Shown piece by piece: positions 16,024 through 24,224 of a stretch of 64,000 bases of DNA. How positions within the stretch are numbered: the first letter of the stretch is position 1; the number at the start of each line of letters is the position of its first letter. The stretch covers positions 4,421,501 through 4,485,500 of the forward strand of contig NC_009485.1 in NCBI RefSeq assembly GCF_000015165.1. The letters are read 5' to 3'. The translations under genes were made by a program, and so were the position numbers. The notes under the pieces were generated by a model. The model saw only the letters and a program-made list of their open reading frames with translations. It made no database searches and was not told where the DNA came from. Source of the stretch: Bradyrhizobium sp. BTAi1. GTDB lineage: Bacteria > Pseudomonadota > Alphaproteobacteria > Rhizobiales > Xanthobacteraceae.

Positions 16024-17190
16024 ATGTTCGAACGCCTGAGCCGCCAGCCCGACGATCCCCTGCTCGCTTTGATCGGCATCTTCAAAGCCGATCCGCGGGC
16101 CGACAAGGTCGATCTCGGCGTCGGCGTCTATCGCGACGAAGCCGGCCATTCCCCGATCTTCCGCGCCGTGAAGGCCGCCGAGCGGCTGATCTGGGAAAGC
16201 CAGAGCAGCAAGGCCTATGTGGCGCCGGAAGGCGACCAGACCTACCTCGACCTGCTCTGGACCATGGTCGGCGGCACCGCCTCGCCGGTGCATGCTGCCG
16301 GCGTGCAGACCCCCGGCGGCTCCGGCGCATTGCGGCTGGCTGCCGATCTGATCCGCCAGGCCGGCACCGGCAAGATCTGGCTTGGACTGCCGAGCTGGCC
16401 GAACCATGCCGGCATTTTCGCCGCCGCCGGGCTCAAGATCGAAACCTATCCCTATTTCGACGTCCCGTCGCAGAGCTTGCAGCTCGACAGCATGATCGAG
16501 GCGCTCCAGCGCGCCGAGCCCGGCGATGCGGTCCTGCTGCATGCGTCCTGCCACAATCCGACAGGGGCCCCGCTCGGCGCCGAGGATTGGGCGCGCGTCA
16601 CCGCCGTGATCGCCGCGCGGGGTCTCGTGCCGCTGATCGATTCCGCCTATCAGGGTTTCGGCGCCGGCTTCGACGGCGACGTCGCCGGCTTGCGGGCGAT
16701 GATCGCAGCCATCCCCGAAGCGCTCATCGCGGTGTCCTGCTCGAAATCCTTCGGTCTCTATCGTGAGCGCACCGGCGCGCTCTACGCCGTCGCTGCCGCA
16801 CAGGCCGCAGCCGATACCGCGCGCTCCAACCTCGTCGCCATCGCCCGCACCAGCTATTCGATGCCGCCGGACCATGGTTCGGCCATCGTGAAGACGATCC
16901 TGGGCACGCCGGACCTCTACGACGACTGGCGCAGCGAGCTCGACTCCATGCGGCAACGTCTGGCCACGCTGCGACGCGCATTCGCCGACGCGCTGGGCGA
17001 CCGCTGGTCGAACTCCCTGGCCATCGGCCGGCAGGAAGGCATGTTCTCGTTGCTGCCAGTGACGCCGGCTGACGTCATGGCCCTTCGCGAGAAGCACGGC
17101 GTCTACATGCCGACCTCCGGCCGGATCAACATCGCCGGCCTGAAGCTTGCGGACGTGGCGCGCGTCGCCGGACTGTTCAAGGCGCTCTGA
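16024..17190 (+). CDS. Class I aspartate/aromatic aminotransferase
   Basis: The 388-residue PLP enzyme of the AspC/TyrB subgroup opens with VDLGVGVYRDEAGHSPIFRAVKAAE, contains HASCHNPTGAPL (cofactor-contacting Asn) and the Schiff-base Lys241 in SCSKSFGLYRERTGAL, and ends GRINIAGLKL. It transfers amino groups between aspartate or aromatic amino acids and 2-oxoglutarate. The length matches the family. The start ATG 16024 follows a weak ribosome site. The next gene begins 27 bases after the stop. Aspartate versus aromatic specificity cannot be settled here. Confidence 0.92.
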   Translation: MFERLSRQPDDPLLALIGIFKADPRADKVDLGVGVYRDEAGHSPIFRAVKAAERLIWESQSSKAYVAPEGDQTYLDLLWTMVGGTASPVHAAGVQTPGGSGALRLAADLIRQAGTGKIWLGLPSWPNHAGIFAAAGLKIETYPYFDVPSQSLQLDSMIEALQRAEPGDAVLLHASCHNPTGAPLGAEDWARVTAVIAARGLVPLIDSAYQGFGAGFDGDVAGLRAMIAAIPEALIAVSCSKSFGLYRERTGALYAVAAAQAAADTARSNLVAIARTSYSMPPDHGSAIVKTILGTPDLYDDWRSELDSMRQRLATLRRAFADALGDRWSNSLAIGRQEGMFSLLPVTPADVMALREKHGVYMPTSGRINIAGLKLADVARVAGLFKAL

Positions 17191-17217
17191 CCTCGCTGCA
17201 GACAGAGGACCGACGGC

Positions 17218-17829
17218 GTGGCTGAGGTGGTGCAGGAGCGTCACAAGCTCTACGAAGACGTGATGGCGATGACCTTGGGCACGCTGTTCGTCTCGCTGGG
17301 CATGCTGATCTACAGCAAGACGGTGCTGCTGGTGGGCAGCACCGCCGGCCTGTCATTGCTGCTGAGCTACGTCACCGGCTACGGGTTCGGGATCAGCTTC
17401 TTCCTGCTCAACCTGCCCTTCTATGTGCTGGCGATCAAGCGCATGGGCTGGCCGTTCACGATCCGCACCTTCGTCGCCGTCGGCCTTGTCGCGGTGTTCT
17501 CGCGCCTGACAACAGGCTGGATCGACATCAGCCATATCGACCCGGTCTATGCCACGGTGATCGGGGCAGGCCTCACCGGGACCGGGCTGCTCATGCTGTT
17601 CCGCCATCGCACCGGCCTCGGCGGCATCAACATCCTGGCGCTCTATCTGCAGGAGCATTGGAAGATCCGCGCGGGCTATTTCCAGCTCGCGGTCGACACC
17701 CTGATCATGCTCGGCGCGTTCTTCGTCATCCCGGCGAACAGGCTGGCGCTGTCGATCCTGGGGATCGTGATCGTGAACATCATCATCGCGATCAATCACA
17801 AGCCCGGCCGTTATATGGCGCTGAGCTGA
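17218..17829 (+). CDS. YitT-family membrane protein
   Basis: The 203-residue protein has five or six hydrophobic segments, including AMTLGTLFVSLGMLIY, GISFFLLNLPFYVLAI and LSILGIVIVNIIIAI. The conserved region RHRTGLGGINILALYLQ matches the YitT/DUF161 core with its GG-hinge. It is shorter than Bacillus YitT because the C-terminal cytoplasmic DUF2179 domain is absent. Function is unproved. The start is GTG at 17218, 27 bases after the aminotransferase, so cotranscription is likely. Confidence 0.85.
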   Translation: MAEVVQERHKLYEDVMAMTLGTLFVSLGMLIYSKTVLLVGSTAGLSLLLSYVTGYGFGISFFLLNLPFYVLAIKRMGWPFTIRTFVAVGLVAVFSRLTTGWIDISHIDPVYATVIGAGLTGTGLLMLFRHRTGLGGINILALYLQEHWKIRAGYFQLAVDTLIMLGAFFVIPANRLALSILGIVIVNIIIAINHKPGRYMALS

Positions 17830-18067
17830 AGCGACCGGCCTTCGCCTGTCCAAGTCCCACCTGGAGAACCACCGCACCGCCCCGCTTCTGGTGCGCTGCA
17901 CTTGCCAGACGGCTCATTCCATGTGATGAAGCTCTGGTATGCCAGCAGCCGAGGCAAGGCTTTGCCGCCTCCGTCCGCTCCTCGGAGCGTCCGACGGAGT
18001 CTTCGGTGCGACTGGCCGCCAATAAAAAAATCTCGCACGCAAAACCAATCTCTGGGGAGACCAAGGT

Positions 18068-19132
18068 ATGGCACGCAATATTCTGATCCTCGGGGCCTCC
18101 TACGGCTCCCTGCTGGGCACCAAGCTGTTGATGGCCGGCCACAATGTCACGCTGGTCTGCCGCAAGAAGACCGCCGAGCTGATCAATCGCGAGGGTACCG
18201 AGGTCCGCATCAAGCTGCGCGACGAACCGGCGCATCGCTCGATCTTCTCGCGCGATCTGCCCGGCAAGCTCGACGCCGCCTCGCCGGATCAAGTCGATCT
18301 GTCGCGCTACGACCTCGTCGGCCTTGCGATGCAGGAGCCGCAATACACCAACCACACGATCCGCATGCTGATGGTCAAGATCGCCGAGGCGAAGCTGCCT
18401 TGCCTGTCGATCATGAACATGCCGCCGCTGCCCTATCTGAAGCGCATTCCGGCGCTGGCCAACAGCGATCTCGACGAGGCCTATACCAACGCCGCGGTGT
18501 GGGAGCGCTTCACGCCGGGCCTCGTGACCTTGTGCTCGCCGGATCCGCAGGCCTTCCGCCCGCCGGAGGAAGCTGCCAACGTGCTGCATGTCGGCCTGCC
18601 GACCAATTTCAAGGCGGCTGCCTTCGCGGACGACAAGCATACCGCGCTGCTGCGCGAGCTGGAGCGCGATATCGACGCCGTGACGCTCGACGGCCATGAC
18701 GTGCCAGTGAAGCTGAAAGTGTTCGACTCGCTGTTCGTTCCGCTGGCGAAATGGTCGATGCTGCTGACCGGCAACTACCGCTGCATCACCCGCGGCGAGC
18801 CGCAGGCGATCCGCGATGCCGTGCACGGCGACCTCGCCCGCTCGAAGGCGATCTACGAGCATGTCGACGCGATCGCGCGCAAGCTCGGCGCCGATCCGAG
18901 CGACCAGGTGCCGTTCGAGAAGTACGCCAAGGCGGCCGAGAGCCTGCTGAAGCCGTCCTCGGCTGCGCGGGCCGTGGCCGCCGGCGCGCCGTTCATCGAG
19001 CGCGTCGACCTGCTGGTGAAGCTGATCGCCCAGCAGCTCGGCATGCCCAGCGCCGAGATCGACCAGACGGTGCAGACCGTCGATTTCAAGCTCAACGAAA
19101 AGATCGTGGTGGGCGGCTCGACGGCGCAATAG
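18068..19132 (+). CDS. PanE/ApbA-like NAD(P)-binding oxidoreductase
   Basis: The 354-residue protein begins with a Rossmann motif (ILILGASYGSLLGTKLLMAGHNVTLVCR), which matches the N-terminal domain of 2-dehydropantoate 2-reductases. The usual GAGxxG is GASYGS, and the C-terminal half (KVFDSLFVPLAKWSMLLTGNYRC) only loosely resembles the ketopantoate reductase C-terminal domain, so I avoid calling it panE. It is longer than the roughly 300-residue PanE. The ATG follows GGGGAGACCAAGGT. It stands alone: about 240 bases with no gene before it and 129 after. Confidence 0.75.
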   Translation: MARNILILGASYGSLLGTKLLMAGHNVTLVCRKKTAELINREGTEVRIKLRDEPAHRSIFSRDLPGKLDAASPDQVDLSRYDLVGLAMQEPQYTNHTIRMLMVKIAEAKLPCLSIMNMPPLPYLKRIPALANSDLDEAYTNAAVWERFTPGLVTLCSPDPQAFRPPEEAANVLHVGLPTNFKAAAFADDKHTALLRELERDIDAVTLDGHDVPVKLKVFDSLFVPLAKWSMLLTGNYRCITRGEPQAIRDAVHGDLARSKAIYEHVDAIARKLGADPSDQVPFEKYAKAAESLLKPSSAARAVAAGAPFIERVDLLVKLIAQQLGMPSAEIDQTVQTVDFKLNEKIVVGGSTAQ

Positions 19133-19261
19133 CGCAGAGCCTACGCCCGATCGATCAGGGCGCCGTCGTCGGTCATCATCGGTAAAGAGATGTGACTTTG
19201 CAGGAGCGCGCGGCCACTTCATGGTTCGCGCGTTCTTTGATTCAGATCGGTCGGACATCCG

Positions 19262-20272
19262 ATGCCATATTCCGGGCCACTCGCTGTTCCGCTGCAGGCC
19301 CTGAACTGGCTCGGCAATCAGGGCACGCGCGCGATCGTCGCCGTGCTCCTGGCCGCAATCGCGGTGCCGCCGCTTGGCGAGCTGCTGCGGCCCTACGTCA
19401 CCGAAGCGATCTTCCTCTTGCTCTGCATCTCCTTCATGCGCGTCGACGTCGCGATGCTGCGCGCGCATCTGCGCCGGCCGCTGCTGGTGCTGTCCGCGAC
19501 CGCCTGGACCACCATCGCCGTGCCGCTTCTGGTCGGCATGCTCACGCGCGTCACCGGGGTGGAGGCCGGCACGCCCGACCTGCATCTCGCCTTGATGCTG
19601 CAGGCGACCGCCTCGCCGATGATGGCCTCGCCCGCGCTCGCCGCCCTGATGGGGCTGGACGCGACGCTGGTGCTGATCACGCTGGTGACCTCGACCGCGC
19701 TGGTGCCGCTGACGGCCCCGTTCTTCGCCTATGTCTTCCTGGGCCAGACGCTGGCGCTGTCACCCGCAACGCTTGGGCTGAAGCTCGCCGGCATCCTCGC
19801 CGGCGCGGGCGTCGTCGCCACGCTCATCCGCCTGGCCTTCGGCTTGGCAGCAGTGCGCCGCCATCGCGCGCCGATCGACGGCTTCAACATCTGCATCCTG
19901 TTCGTGTTCGCGTCCGCGATCATGGCCCATGTGCTGGCCGACCTCGTCGCAACTCCGTTGCGCATGCTGGGCCTCGCAGCGCTCGCCTTCGCTGTGTTCT
20001 TCCTGCTGCTCGGGACCACGATGCTGCTGTTCCGCCGCTGTGGCCGCGAACGCGCGATGGCGCTGGGCATGATGGTCTCACTGCGCAACATGGGGCTGAT
20101 GCTGGCAGCGACCGAAGGCGCGATCCCGGGCACCACCTGGCTGTATTTCGCGATGAGTCAGTTTCCGATCCACCTCGCGCCACAGCTGCTGCGGCCGTTC
20201 GCCGAACGGCTGCGCAAGCCGCCGTCAACCGTCGACGGCGATCAGGACCTGGTCAGTCCGGCGCGGAAATGA
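19262..20272 (+). CDS. Bile acid:sodium symporter-like (BASS/SBF) transporter
   Basis: The 336-residue protein has about ten hydrophobic helices, beginning AIVAVLLAAIAVPPLGELL and including FLLLCISFMRVDVAML, LMLQATASPMMASPALAALMGL and MALGMMVSLRNMGLMLAA. The last two carry the crossed, Gly/Asn/Pro-rich helices of the BASS fold. Characterised members couple Na+ to uptake or export of organic acids; substrate unknown here. The ATG at 19262 was chosen. Another frame on the same strand is open across this gene and gives a 364-residue Arg-rich product, which is a codon-bias shadow. Confidence 0.8.
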   Translation: MPYSGPLAVPLQALNWLGNQGTRAIVAVLLAAIAVPPLGELLRPYVTEAIFLLLCISFMRVDVAMLRAHLRRPLLVLSATAWTTIAVPLLVGMLTRVTGVEAGTPDLHLALMLQATASPMMASPALAALMGLDATLVLITLVTSTALVPLTAPFFAYVFLGQTLALSPATLGLKLAGILAGAGVVATLIRLAFGLAAVRRHRAPIDGFNICILFVFASAIMAHVLADLVATPLRMLGLAALAFAVFFLLLGTTMLLFRRCGRERAMALGMMVSLRNMGLMLAATEGAIPGTTWLYFAMSQFPIHLAPQLLRPFAERLRKPPSTVDGDQDLVSPARK

Positions 20273-20322
20273 GCTGTGTGAGCTGATCGTCTACCGCAAA
20301 TCTCTTCCGCAGACGCCCCTGT

Positions 20323-20595
20323 TCAGACCGACAATCCACTGCAGGTCAGGACGATACGGGTCGCCCGCCACACCCAGGTCTTGCCGTCACGCGCCGCCTG
20401 CAAGCTGAAGACACGCTCGTTCCAGCGCGGATCATGCGCGAAGCGGATGTTCTCGATCACGAACGCCTGCTGCTGCCGCTTCGATTCGATGGCCCAGGCG
20501 AGATGCGCCCGCTCGAGCTGCTGTCGCAGCTTCGACAGCTCGATCACATAAGGGGATGGAAAGATGATCCCAAACCCCATGGAATTGCCGGCCAT
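20323..20595 (-). CDS. Small conserved hypothetical protein
   Basis: The 90-residue protein (MAGNSMGFGIIFPSPY...) is predicted soluble, with a basic/acidic helix ELSKLRQQLERAHLAWAIESKRQQQAF and a Trp-rich C-terminal half (DPRWNERVF, KTWVWRATR). GGAG sits 8 bases before ATG 20595. It lies 30 bases downstream of the GlxA-like regulator on the same strand and may be cotranscribed with it. I do not recognise a family. The calm amino-acid composition, compared with the Arg-rich shadows around it, argues that it is real. Confidence 0.6.
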   Translation of the reverse strand: MAGNSMGFGIIFPSPYVIELSKLRQQLERAHLAWAIESKRQQQAFVIENIRFAHDPRWNERVFSLQAARDGKTWVWRATRIVLTCSGLSV

Positions 20596-20625
20596 CACGC
20601 CATCTCCGCGATCGACAGCGCAAGA

Positions 20626-21564
20626 CTATCCCGCCCTCGCCGCCCGCCGCAACGCCTGCGGCGGCTGGCCGAAAGCGCGAATGAACGCCCGGCGCATCCG
20701 CTCGGGATCGCGAAAGCCCGTGGCTTCGGCGACCCGTTCGATCGGCTGGTGCGAGGCCTGAACGCGATCGCGCGCGACCTCGAGACGCAGGCGTTCGATC
20801 GCCTTGGAGGGCGTGGTGCCGGTCTCGGCGACGAAGGCGCGGGTGAAATGCCGTGTGCTCATGCCGGCACGCTCGGCGAGATCATCGACGGTCAGGGGCG
20901 CATCGAGATGCTCGCGTGCCCAGGTCAGGAGATCGGCGAAGCGGCCGCTCGGCGCTTTCAGTTCGAGCAGCGAGGAGAATTGCGATTGGCCGCCGCTGCG
21001 GCGATGATACAGCACGAGCTGACGTGCCGTCTTCTGGGCGATCTCCTCGCCATGATCCTCGGCCACCATCGCCAGCGCGAGGTCGATGCCCGCCGTGATC
21101 CCGGCCGAGCTCCACACCTGGCCGTCGCGAACATAGATGCTGTCCGGCTCCAGCCTTACATTCGGATAGCTGCGCAGGAACTGCCGCGTTCGCTGCCAAT
21201 GCGTGGTGGCGCGCCGGCCGTCGAGCAGGCCCGCTTCGGCCAGCACGAACGCTCCGGAACAGACGCTCGCGATGCGGGTGCCGCGTTGCGCGACCTTCCG
21301 GACGAAGTTGATCGTGCAGGAACTGCGGCTCGCCGCCTCCACGCCGTCGCCGCCGGCAATCAGCAATGTCGAGAGCGCCGACGCCGGGCCGAACTTGCGC
21401 GCCAGCATCTCGGCGCCCGACGAGGAGCGCACCGGCCCCGGCTCCGCCGCCATCACCCGGAGCGCCGGGACAACGCGCGCATAGCGCGCGGCGATCTCGA
21501 ACACCGAGATCGGCCCGGCGGCATCGAGCAACTGGAAATTCGGAAAGATCAGGACGCCGATCAT
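20626..21564 (-). CDS. GlxA-type AraC-family regulator (DJ-1/PfpI + HTH)
   Basis: The 312-residue protein has an N-terminal DJ-1/PfpI-like domain (IGVLIFPNFQLLDAAGPISVFEIA, nucleophile-elbow Cys in SVCSGAFVLAEAGLLDG, ATTHWQ). A C-terminal AraC domain carries two helix-turn-helix units (LTVDDLAERAGMSTRHFTRAFV and IERVAEATGFRDPERMRRAF). Such proteins sense small metabolites or redox signals and activate adjacent genes. The start at ATG 21564 puts MIGVLIFPNF first. It is divergent from a stand-alone PfpI protein with 111 bases between them, including a small palindrome. Confidence 0.92.
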   Translation of the reverse strand: MIGVLIFPNFQLLDAAGPISVFEIAARYARVVPALRVMAAEPGPVRSSSGAEMLARKFGPASALSTLLIAGGDGVEAASRSSCTINFVRKVAQRGTRIASVCSGAFVLAEAGLLDGRRATTHWQRTRQFLRSYPNVRLEPDSIYVRDGQVWSSAGITAGIDLALAMVAEDHGEEIAQKTARQLVLYHRRSGGQSQFSSLLELKAPSGRFADLLTWAREHLDAPLTVDDLAERAGMSTRHFTRAFVAETGTTPSKAIERLRLEVARDRVQASHQPIERVAEATGFRDPERMRRAFIRAFGQPPQALRRAARAG

Positions 21565-21627
21565 CTGGGAGCTCCGCGGCCGCCATGTCTGGAAACGAGG
21601 GAACTTAGGCATATGAGCCAGAGAGCG

Positions 21628-21644
21628 GATCATGCAGGATGATC
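21628..21644. promoter_or_regulatory. Small palindrome in the GlxA-like/PfpI divergent region
   Basis: GATCAT-GCAGG-ATGATC is a perfect 6-bp inverted repeat with its centre about 40 bases before the PfpI-gene start. It is a plausible, unproved operator for the divergent AraC-type regulator. Confidence 0.35.
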
Positions 21645-21675
21645 ACCGTCAACCCCGATCGCAGCGAGCGCAGCC

Positions 21676-22374
21676 ATGGCCGAACCGCTTTCCATTGCCT
21701 TTGTCCTCTTCCCGCATGTGACGCAGCTCGATCTCACCGGTCCCGTGCAGGTGTTCTCCAGCGTGCCCGGCGCGACGCTGCATCTGGCCTGGAAAACGAT
21801 CGCGCCAGTGCCCACCGATTCCGTGCTCACGCTGCTGCCGACGACGACCTTCGCGGACTGTCCGCAGAGCGATATCATCTGCATCCCCGGCGGCTTCGGC
21901 GTGGACGCCATTCTCAACGACGACGAGGTGATCGGCTTCATTCGCCGCCAGGCCGCCGGCGCCAGCTACATCACCTCGGTATGCACCGGCTCGCTGGCGC
22001 TTGGCGCCGCCGGCCTGCTCGACGGCTATCGCGCCGCGACCCATTGGAGCGCGCGCGAGTGCCTCGCATTGTTCGGAGCCACGGTCAGCACCGAGCGGGT
22101 GTGCATCGATCGCAACCGCATCACCGGCGGCGGCGTCACCGCCGGCATCGATTTCGCGCTGACGGTCGTGTCGCAACTGCTCGACCGGCCGACGGCCGAA
22201 GCCATCCAACTCCGGCTCGAATACAATCCAGCGCCGCCCTTCACGGCTGGTTCGCCGGACACGGCGCCACCCGAGGTGCTGTCACGGATGCTTGAACGGA
22301 TCGCTCCATTCCGGACGCGTCGCGTCGAGGCAGCCGAACGCGCAGCCAGCCGGCTCGCGAGGACCGCAGGCTAG
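21676..22374 (+). CDS. DJ-1/PfpI-family protein, isonitrile-hydratase-like
   Basis: The 232-residue protein is a single class I glutamine-amidotransferase-like domain: SIAFVLFPHVTQLDLTGPVQVFSSVPGA, CIPGGFGVDA, nucleophile Cys in SVCTGSLALGAAGLLDGYRATTHW-like context and GGGVTAGIDFALTVV. The overall form matches InhA-type isonitrile hydratases, which convert isonitriles to N-substituted formamides. The family is broad and the substrate is uncertain. It pairs with the divergent GlxA-like regulator, whose N-terminal domain is homologous to it. A symmetric terminator follows. Confidence 0.82.
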   Translation: MAEPLSIAFVLFPHVTQLDLTGPVQVFSSVPGATLHLAWKTIAPVPTDSVLTLLPTTTFADCPQSDIICIPGGFGVDAILNDDEVIGFIRRQAAGASYITSVCTGSLALGAAGLLDGYRAATHWSARECLALFGATVSTERVCIDRNRITGGGVTAGIDFALTVVSQLLDRPTAEAIQLRLEYNPAPPFTAGSPDTAPPEVLSRMLERIAPFRTRRVEAAERAASRLARTAG

Positions 22375-22405
22375 CGCCGAACGCTCGAGGTTGCCCACAA
22401 GAAAA

Positions 22406-22429
22406 GACCGCCCGGAGGTCCGGACGGTC
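22406..22429 (-). terminator. Terminator hairpin between convergent PfpI and NDUFA12 genes
   Basis: GACCG-C-CCGG / CCGG-A-CGGTC with an AGGT loop. Read on the minus strand it is followed by a TTTTC run, so it chiefly serves the NDUFA12 gene. Confidence 0.6.
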
Positions 22430-22462
22430 GGGTCGAATTCCACGGTCAGCGGCTGCAGCGAA

Positions 22463-22873
22463 TCAGCTGCCGGGCGTCCAGGGCTGATAGTCTCCGGTGG
22501 CCTTCGGGCGGCGACCGCTGGCCAGGGTCGATCCCGCGGGACGATAGGCGAGCGGCGTGCCGGTCAAATTGGGCTGGTGCGGCTTCTCCCACTCGCGCGG
22601 CTTGTAGCCGTCCTCGGTGGGCGGCACGTCGACCATGTGGTGCATCCAGGCGTGCCATTCCGGGGGGATGCGGCTGGCTTCCGCGAGGCCGTTATAGATC
22701 ACCCAGCGGCGCTCGAAATGCAGGACCGGATCGATCTTGCCGCCGGCCGTTCGGTAATAGCGGTTCCCCTGCCCGTCCTGGCCCACGAGTTCGCCGAACC
22801 GCCAGGTCCACAGCTGCGTGCCGAAGGTCTGGCCGTTCCACCACGTGAAGAGCTTCAGGAAGAACTGTTTCAT
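22463..22873 (-). CDS. NADH:ubiquinone oxidoreductase subunit NDUFA12-like
   Basis: The 136-residue protein matches the NDUFA12/B17.2 accessory subunit of complex I, which alphaproteobacteria share with mitochondria. Landmarks are LFTWWNGQTFGTQLWTWRFGELVGQDGQGNRYYR, RRWVIYNGLAEASRIPPEWHAWMHHMVD and the C-terminal Trp-containing tail KATGDYQPWTPGS. It is a peripheral protein on the cytoplasmic side of complex I. As I recall, the gene normally follows the DUF2155 gene beside aat; here it is separated from it by about 8.7 kb of metabolic genes. Confidence 0.92.
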   Translation of the reverse strand: MKQFFLKLFTWWNGQTFGTQLWTWRFGELVGQDGQGNRYYRTAGGKIDPVLHFERRWVIYNGLAEASRIPPEWHAWMHHMVDVPPTEDGYKPREWEKPHQPNLTGTPLAYRPAGSTLASGRRPKATGDYQPWTPGS

Positions 22874-22972
22874 GCGCGCGGGCCGGTGTTGTGAAGATCA
22901 CGGCTCTGATGCCACCGCGCCCGCCACTTGTCCAGTGTTGACGGCCGCGGCGATCCGGCCGGTTCAGCCGGG

Positions 22973-22997
22973 GGAACCACATTCTCCGGCTGCGGTT
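22973..22997 (+). promoter_or_regulatory. EcfG-type promoter candidate before the BA14K gene
   Basis: GGAAC (22973-22977), 16 bases, then GGTT (22994-22997): one mismatch from GGAAC-N16-CGTT, or a match to the relaxed GGAAC-N17-GTT. It lies about 30 bases before the ATG of a secreted glycine-rich protein. Confidence 0.5.
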
Positions 22998-23027
22998 AGA
23001 TCTTTTTCCCCTGATGGAGCGACACCG

Positions 23028-23735
23028 ATGACGAACCTGAAGACATTGAGCGCCGCGGCGGCCGTGGCGCTGATCCTGCCGCTGGCAGCAAGCACGAGCT
23101 TTGCGCAAGGCCCAGGTCCGGGCGGTCACGCCGGCGGTGCGGGCGGCGGCGCAGCCATCGGTGGCGGAGGTGGTGGCGGCGGCGCCATGGGCGGCGGTGG
23201 CGGCCGTGGGGCCATGGGCGGCGGTGGTGGAGCGATCGGCGGTGGCGGTCGCGGCTTCTCGGCGGGTCCAGGGCCCGGCGGCATGGGCGGCGGCGGTTTT
23301 GCCGGCCGGGCCGCAGCAGGCGGCGCCAACGTCTTTGCCGGCCGTGGTCCGGCGGCTGGCGCGAACGTCGCCATCAACAATGGCGGTGGCGGCCGTGGCG
23401 GTTGGAACGGCGGCAATTGGCATGGCGGCGGAGGCAACTGGCATGGCGGACATGGCGGTGGCTGGCATCATCGCGGCGGCGGCTTCTGGCCGGGCGTAGC
23501 AACGGGCGCCTTCATCGGCGGCGCGCTGGGCGGCTCCTATGCCTACTACAACGACCCGTATTATTACGGATCGGACTACTACAACGACTATTCCTATTAT
23601 GACGACTCTGCGCCTGTCGCCGTCGTCGGGACGGAAGGCGTCGACCCCAGCTACTGCGCGCGGCGCTATCGATCCTACGATCCTGCGTCGGGCACCTATC
23701 TGGGCTATGACGGTCTGCGTCATCCCTGTCCGTAA
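23028..23735 (+). CDS. Secreted glycine-rich protein with C-terminal BA14K-like domain
   Basis: The 235-residue protein has a signal peptide (MTNLKTLSAAAAVALILPLAASTSFA-Q). About 100 residues of Gly-rich low complexity follow, then a His/Trp/Gly segment that might bind metal, and a hydrophobic glycine-zipper-like patch (ATGAFIGGALGGSYA). After a Tyr-rich stretch (YYNDPYYYGSDYYND) the C-terminal SYCARRYRSYDPASGTYLGYDGLRHPCP-type module matches the BA14K lectin-like family, here with two Cys. The true start is ATG 23028; the upstream frame is spurious. An EcfG-like site precedes it and a strong terminator follows. A cell-surface stress role is inference. Confidence 0.82.
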   Translation: MTNLKTLSAAAAVALILPLAASTSFAQGPGPGGHAGGAGGGAAIGGGGGGGGAMGGGGGRGAMGGGGGAIGGGGRGFSAGPGPGGMGGGGFAGRAAAGGANVFAGRGPAAGANVAINNGGGGRGGWNGGNWHGGGGNWHGGHGGGWHHRGGGFWPGVATGAFIGGALGGSYAYYNDPYYYGSDYYNDYSYYDDSAPVAVVGTEGVDPSYCARRYRSYDPASGTYLGYDGLRHPCP

Positions 23736-23762
23736 GCGTCCGGCAATGACGGCACTGCTCTA

Positions 23763-23795
23763 ACAAGGCGGCGGGGTGATCACCCGCCGCCTTGT
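23763..23795 (+). terminator. Terminator hairpin after the BA14K gene
   Basis: A 13-bp perfect stem ACAAGGCGGCGGG/CCCGCCGCCTTGT with loop GTGATCA starts 28 bases after the stop. There is no long T-run after it. Confidence 0.7.
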
Positions 23796-24224
23796 CGCGT
23801 GTAGAGTGCCTCATAGTTGCTCGTGCCTCATCATTGCGCGTTGTGTGTCCAGGCCGCCACGTCGCAGATTGATTTTGAACGAAATTTCCACATTGTGCCG
23901 TCCGGCGTGCAGATGAATTCAGCGAACAGGTCCAATATCCAATTCGGCCTTGATTCTTCTTTCCTCAGGGAATGGGCTGCTCGCAAGGGTATCGCTCTGC
24001 TGCCGATGCACAGACTGTTTCTGCCGTCCCGCGCCTTCTCACCCGCGGCGATTCAGCGTTTGCGCCTATCGCCGTCGAACGCGCCCGGACTTTCCATCAA
24101 GGAGGCGCACCTTGCCAAGACGTCATCGCTGCATCGAACATCAACTCCACCCTGCTGCCCGGAAGAGGCGCCAGTGGCATTCGACCACCCTCCGGGTTGA
24201 TATGTCGCTGACCGGGCGCACCGG
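23796..24224. other. Intergenic region without a convincing gene
   Basis: These 429 bases separate the BA14K terminator from the first hybrid kinase. Short open frames exist but have no ribosome site and no recognisable product. I see no palindrome like the one before the second kinase. The kinase promoter presumably lies here. Confidence 0.5.

Noticed and set aside
19192..20286. 364-residue open frame on the plus strand over the BASS transporter gene
   Set aside because: Its product is Arg/Ala/His-rich with no domain, while the overlapping frame gives a clear ten-helix transporter.
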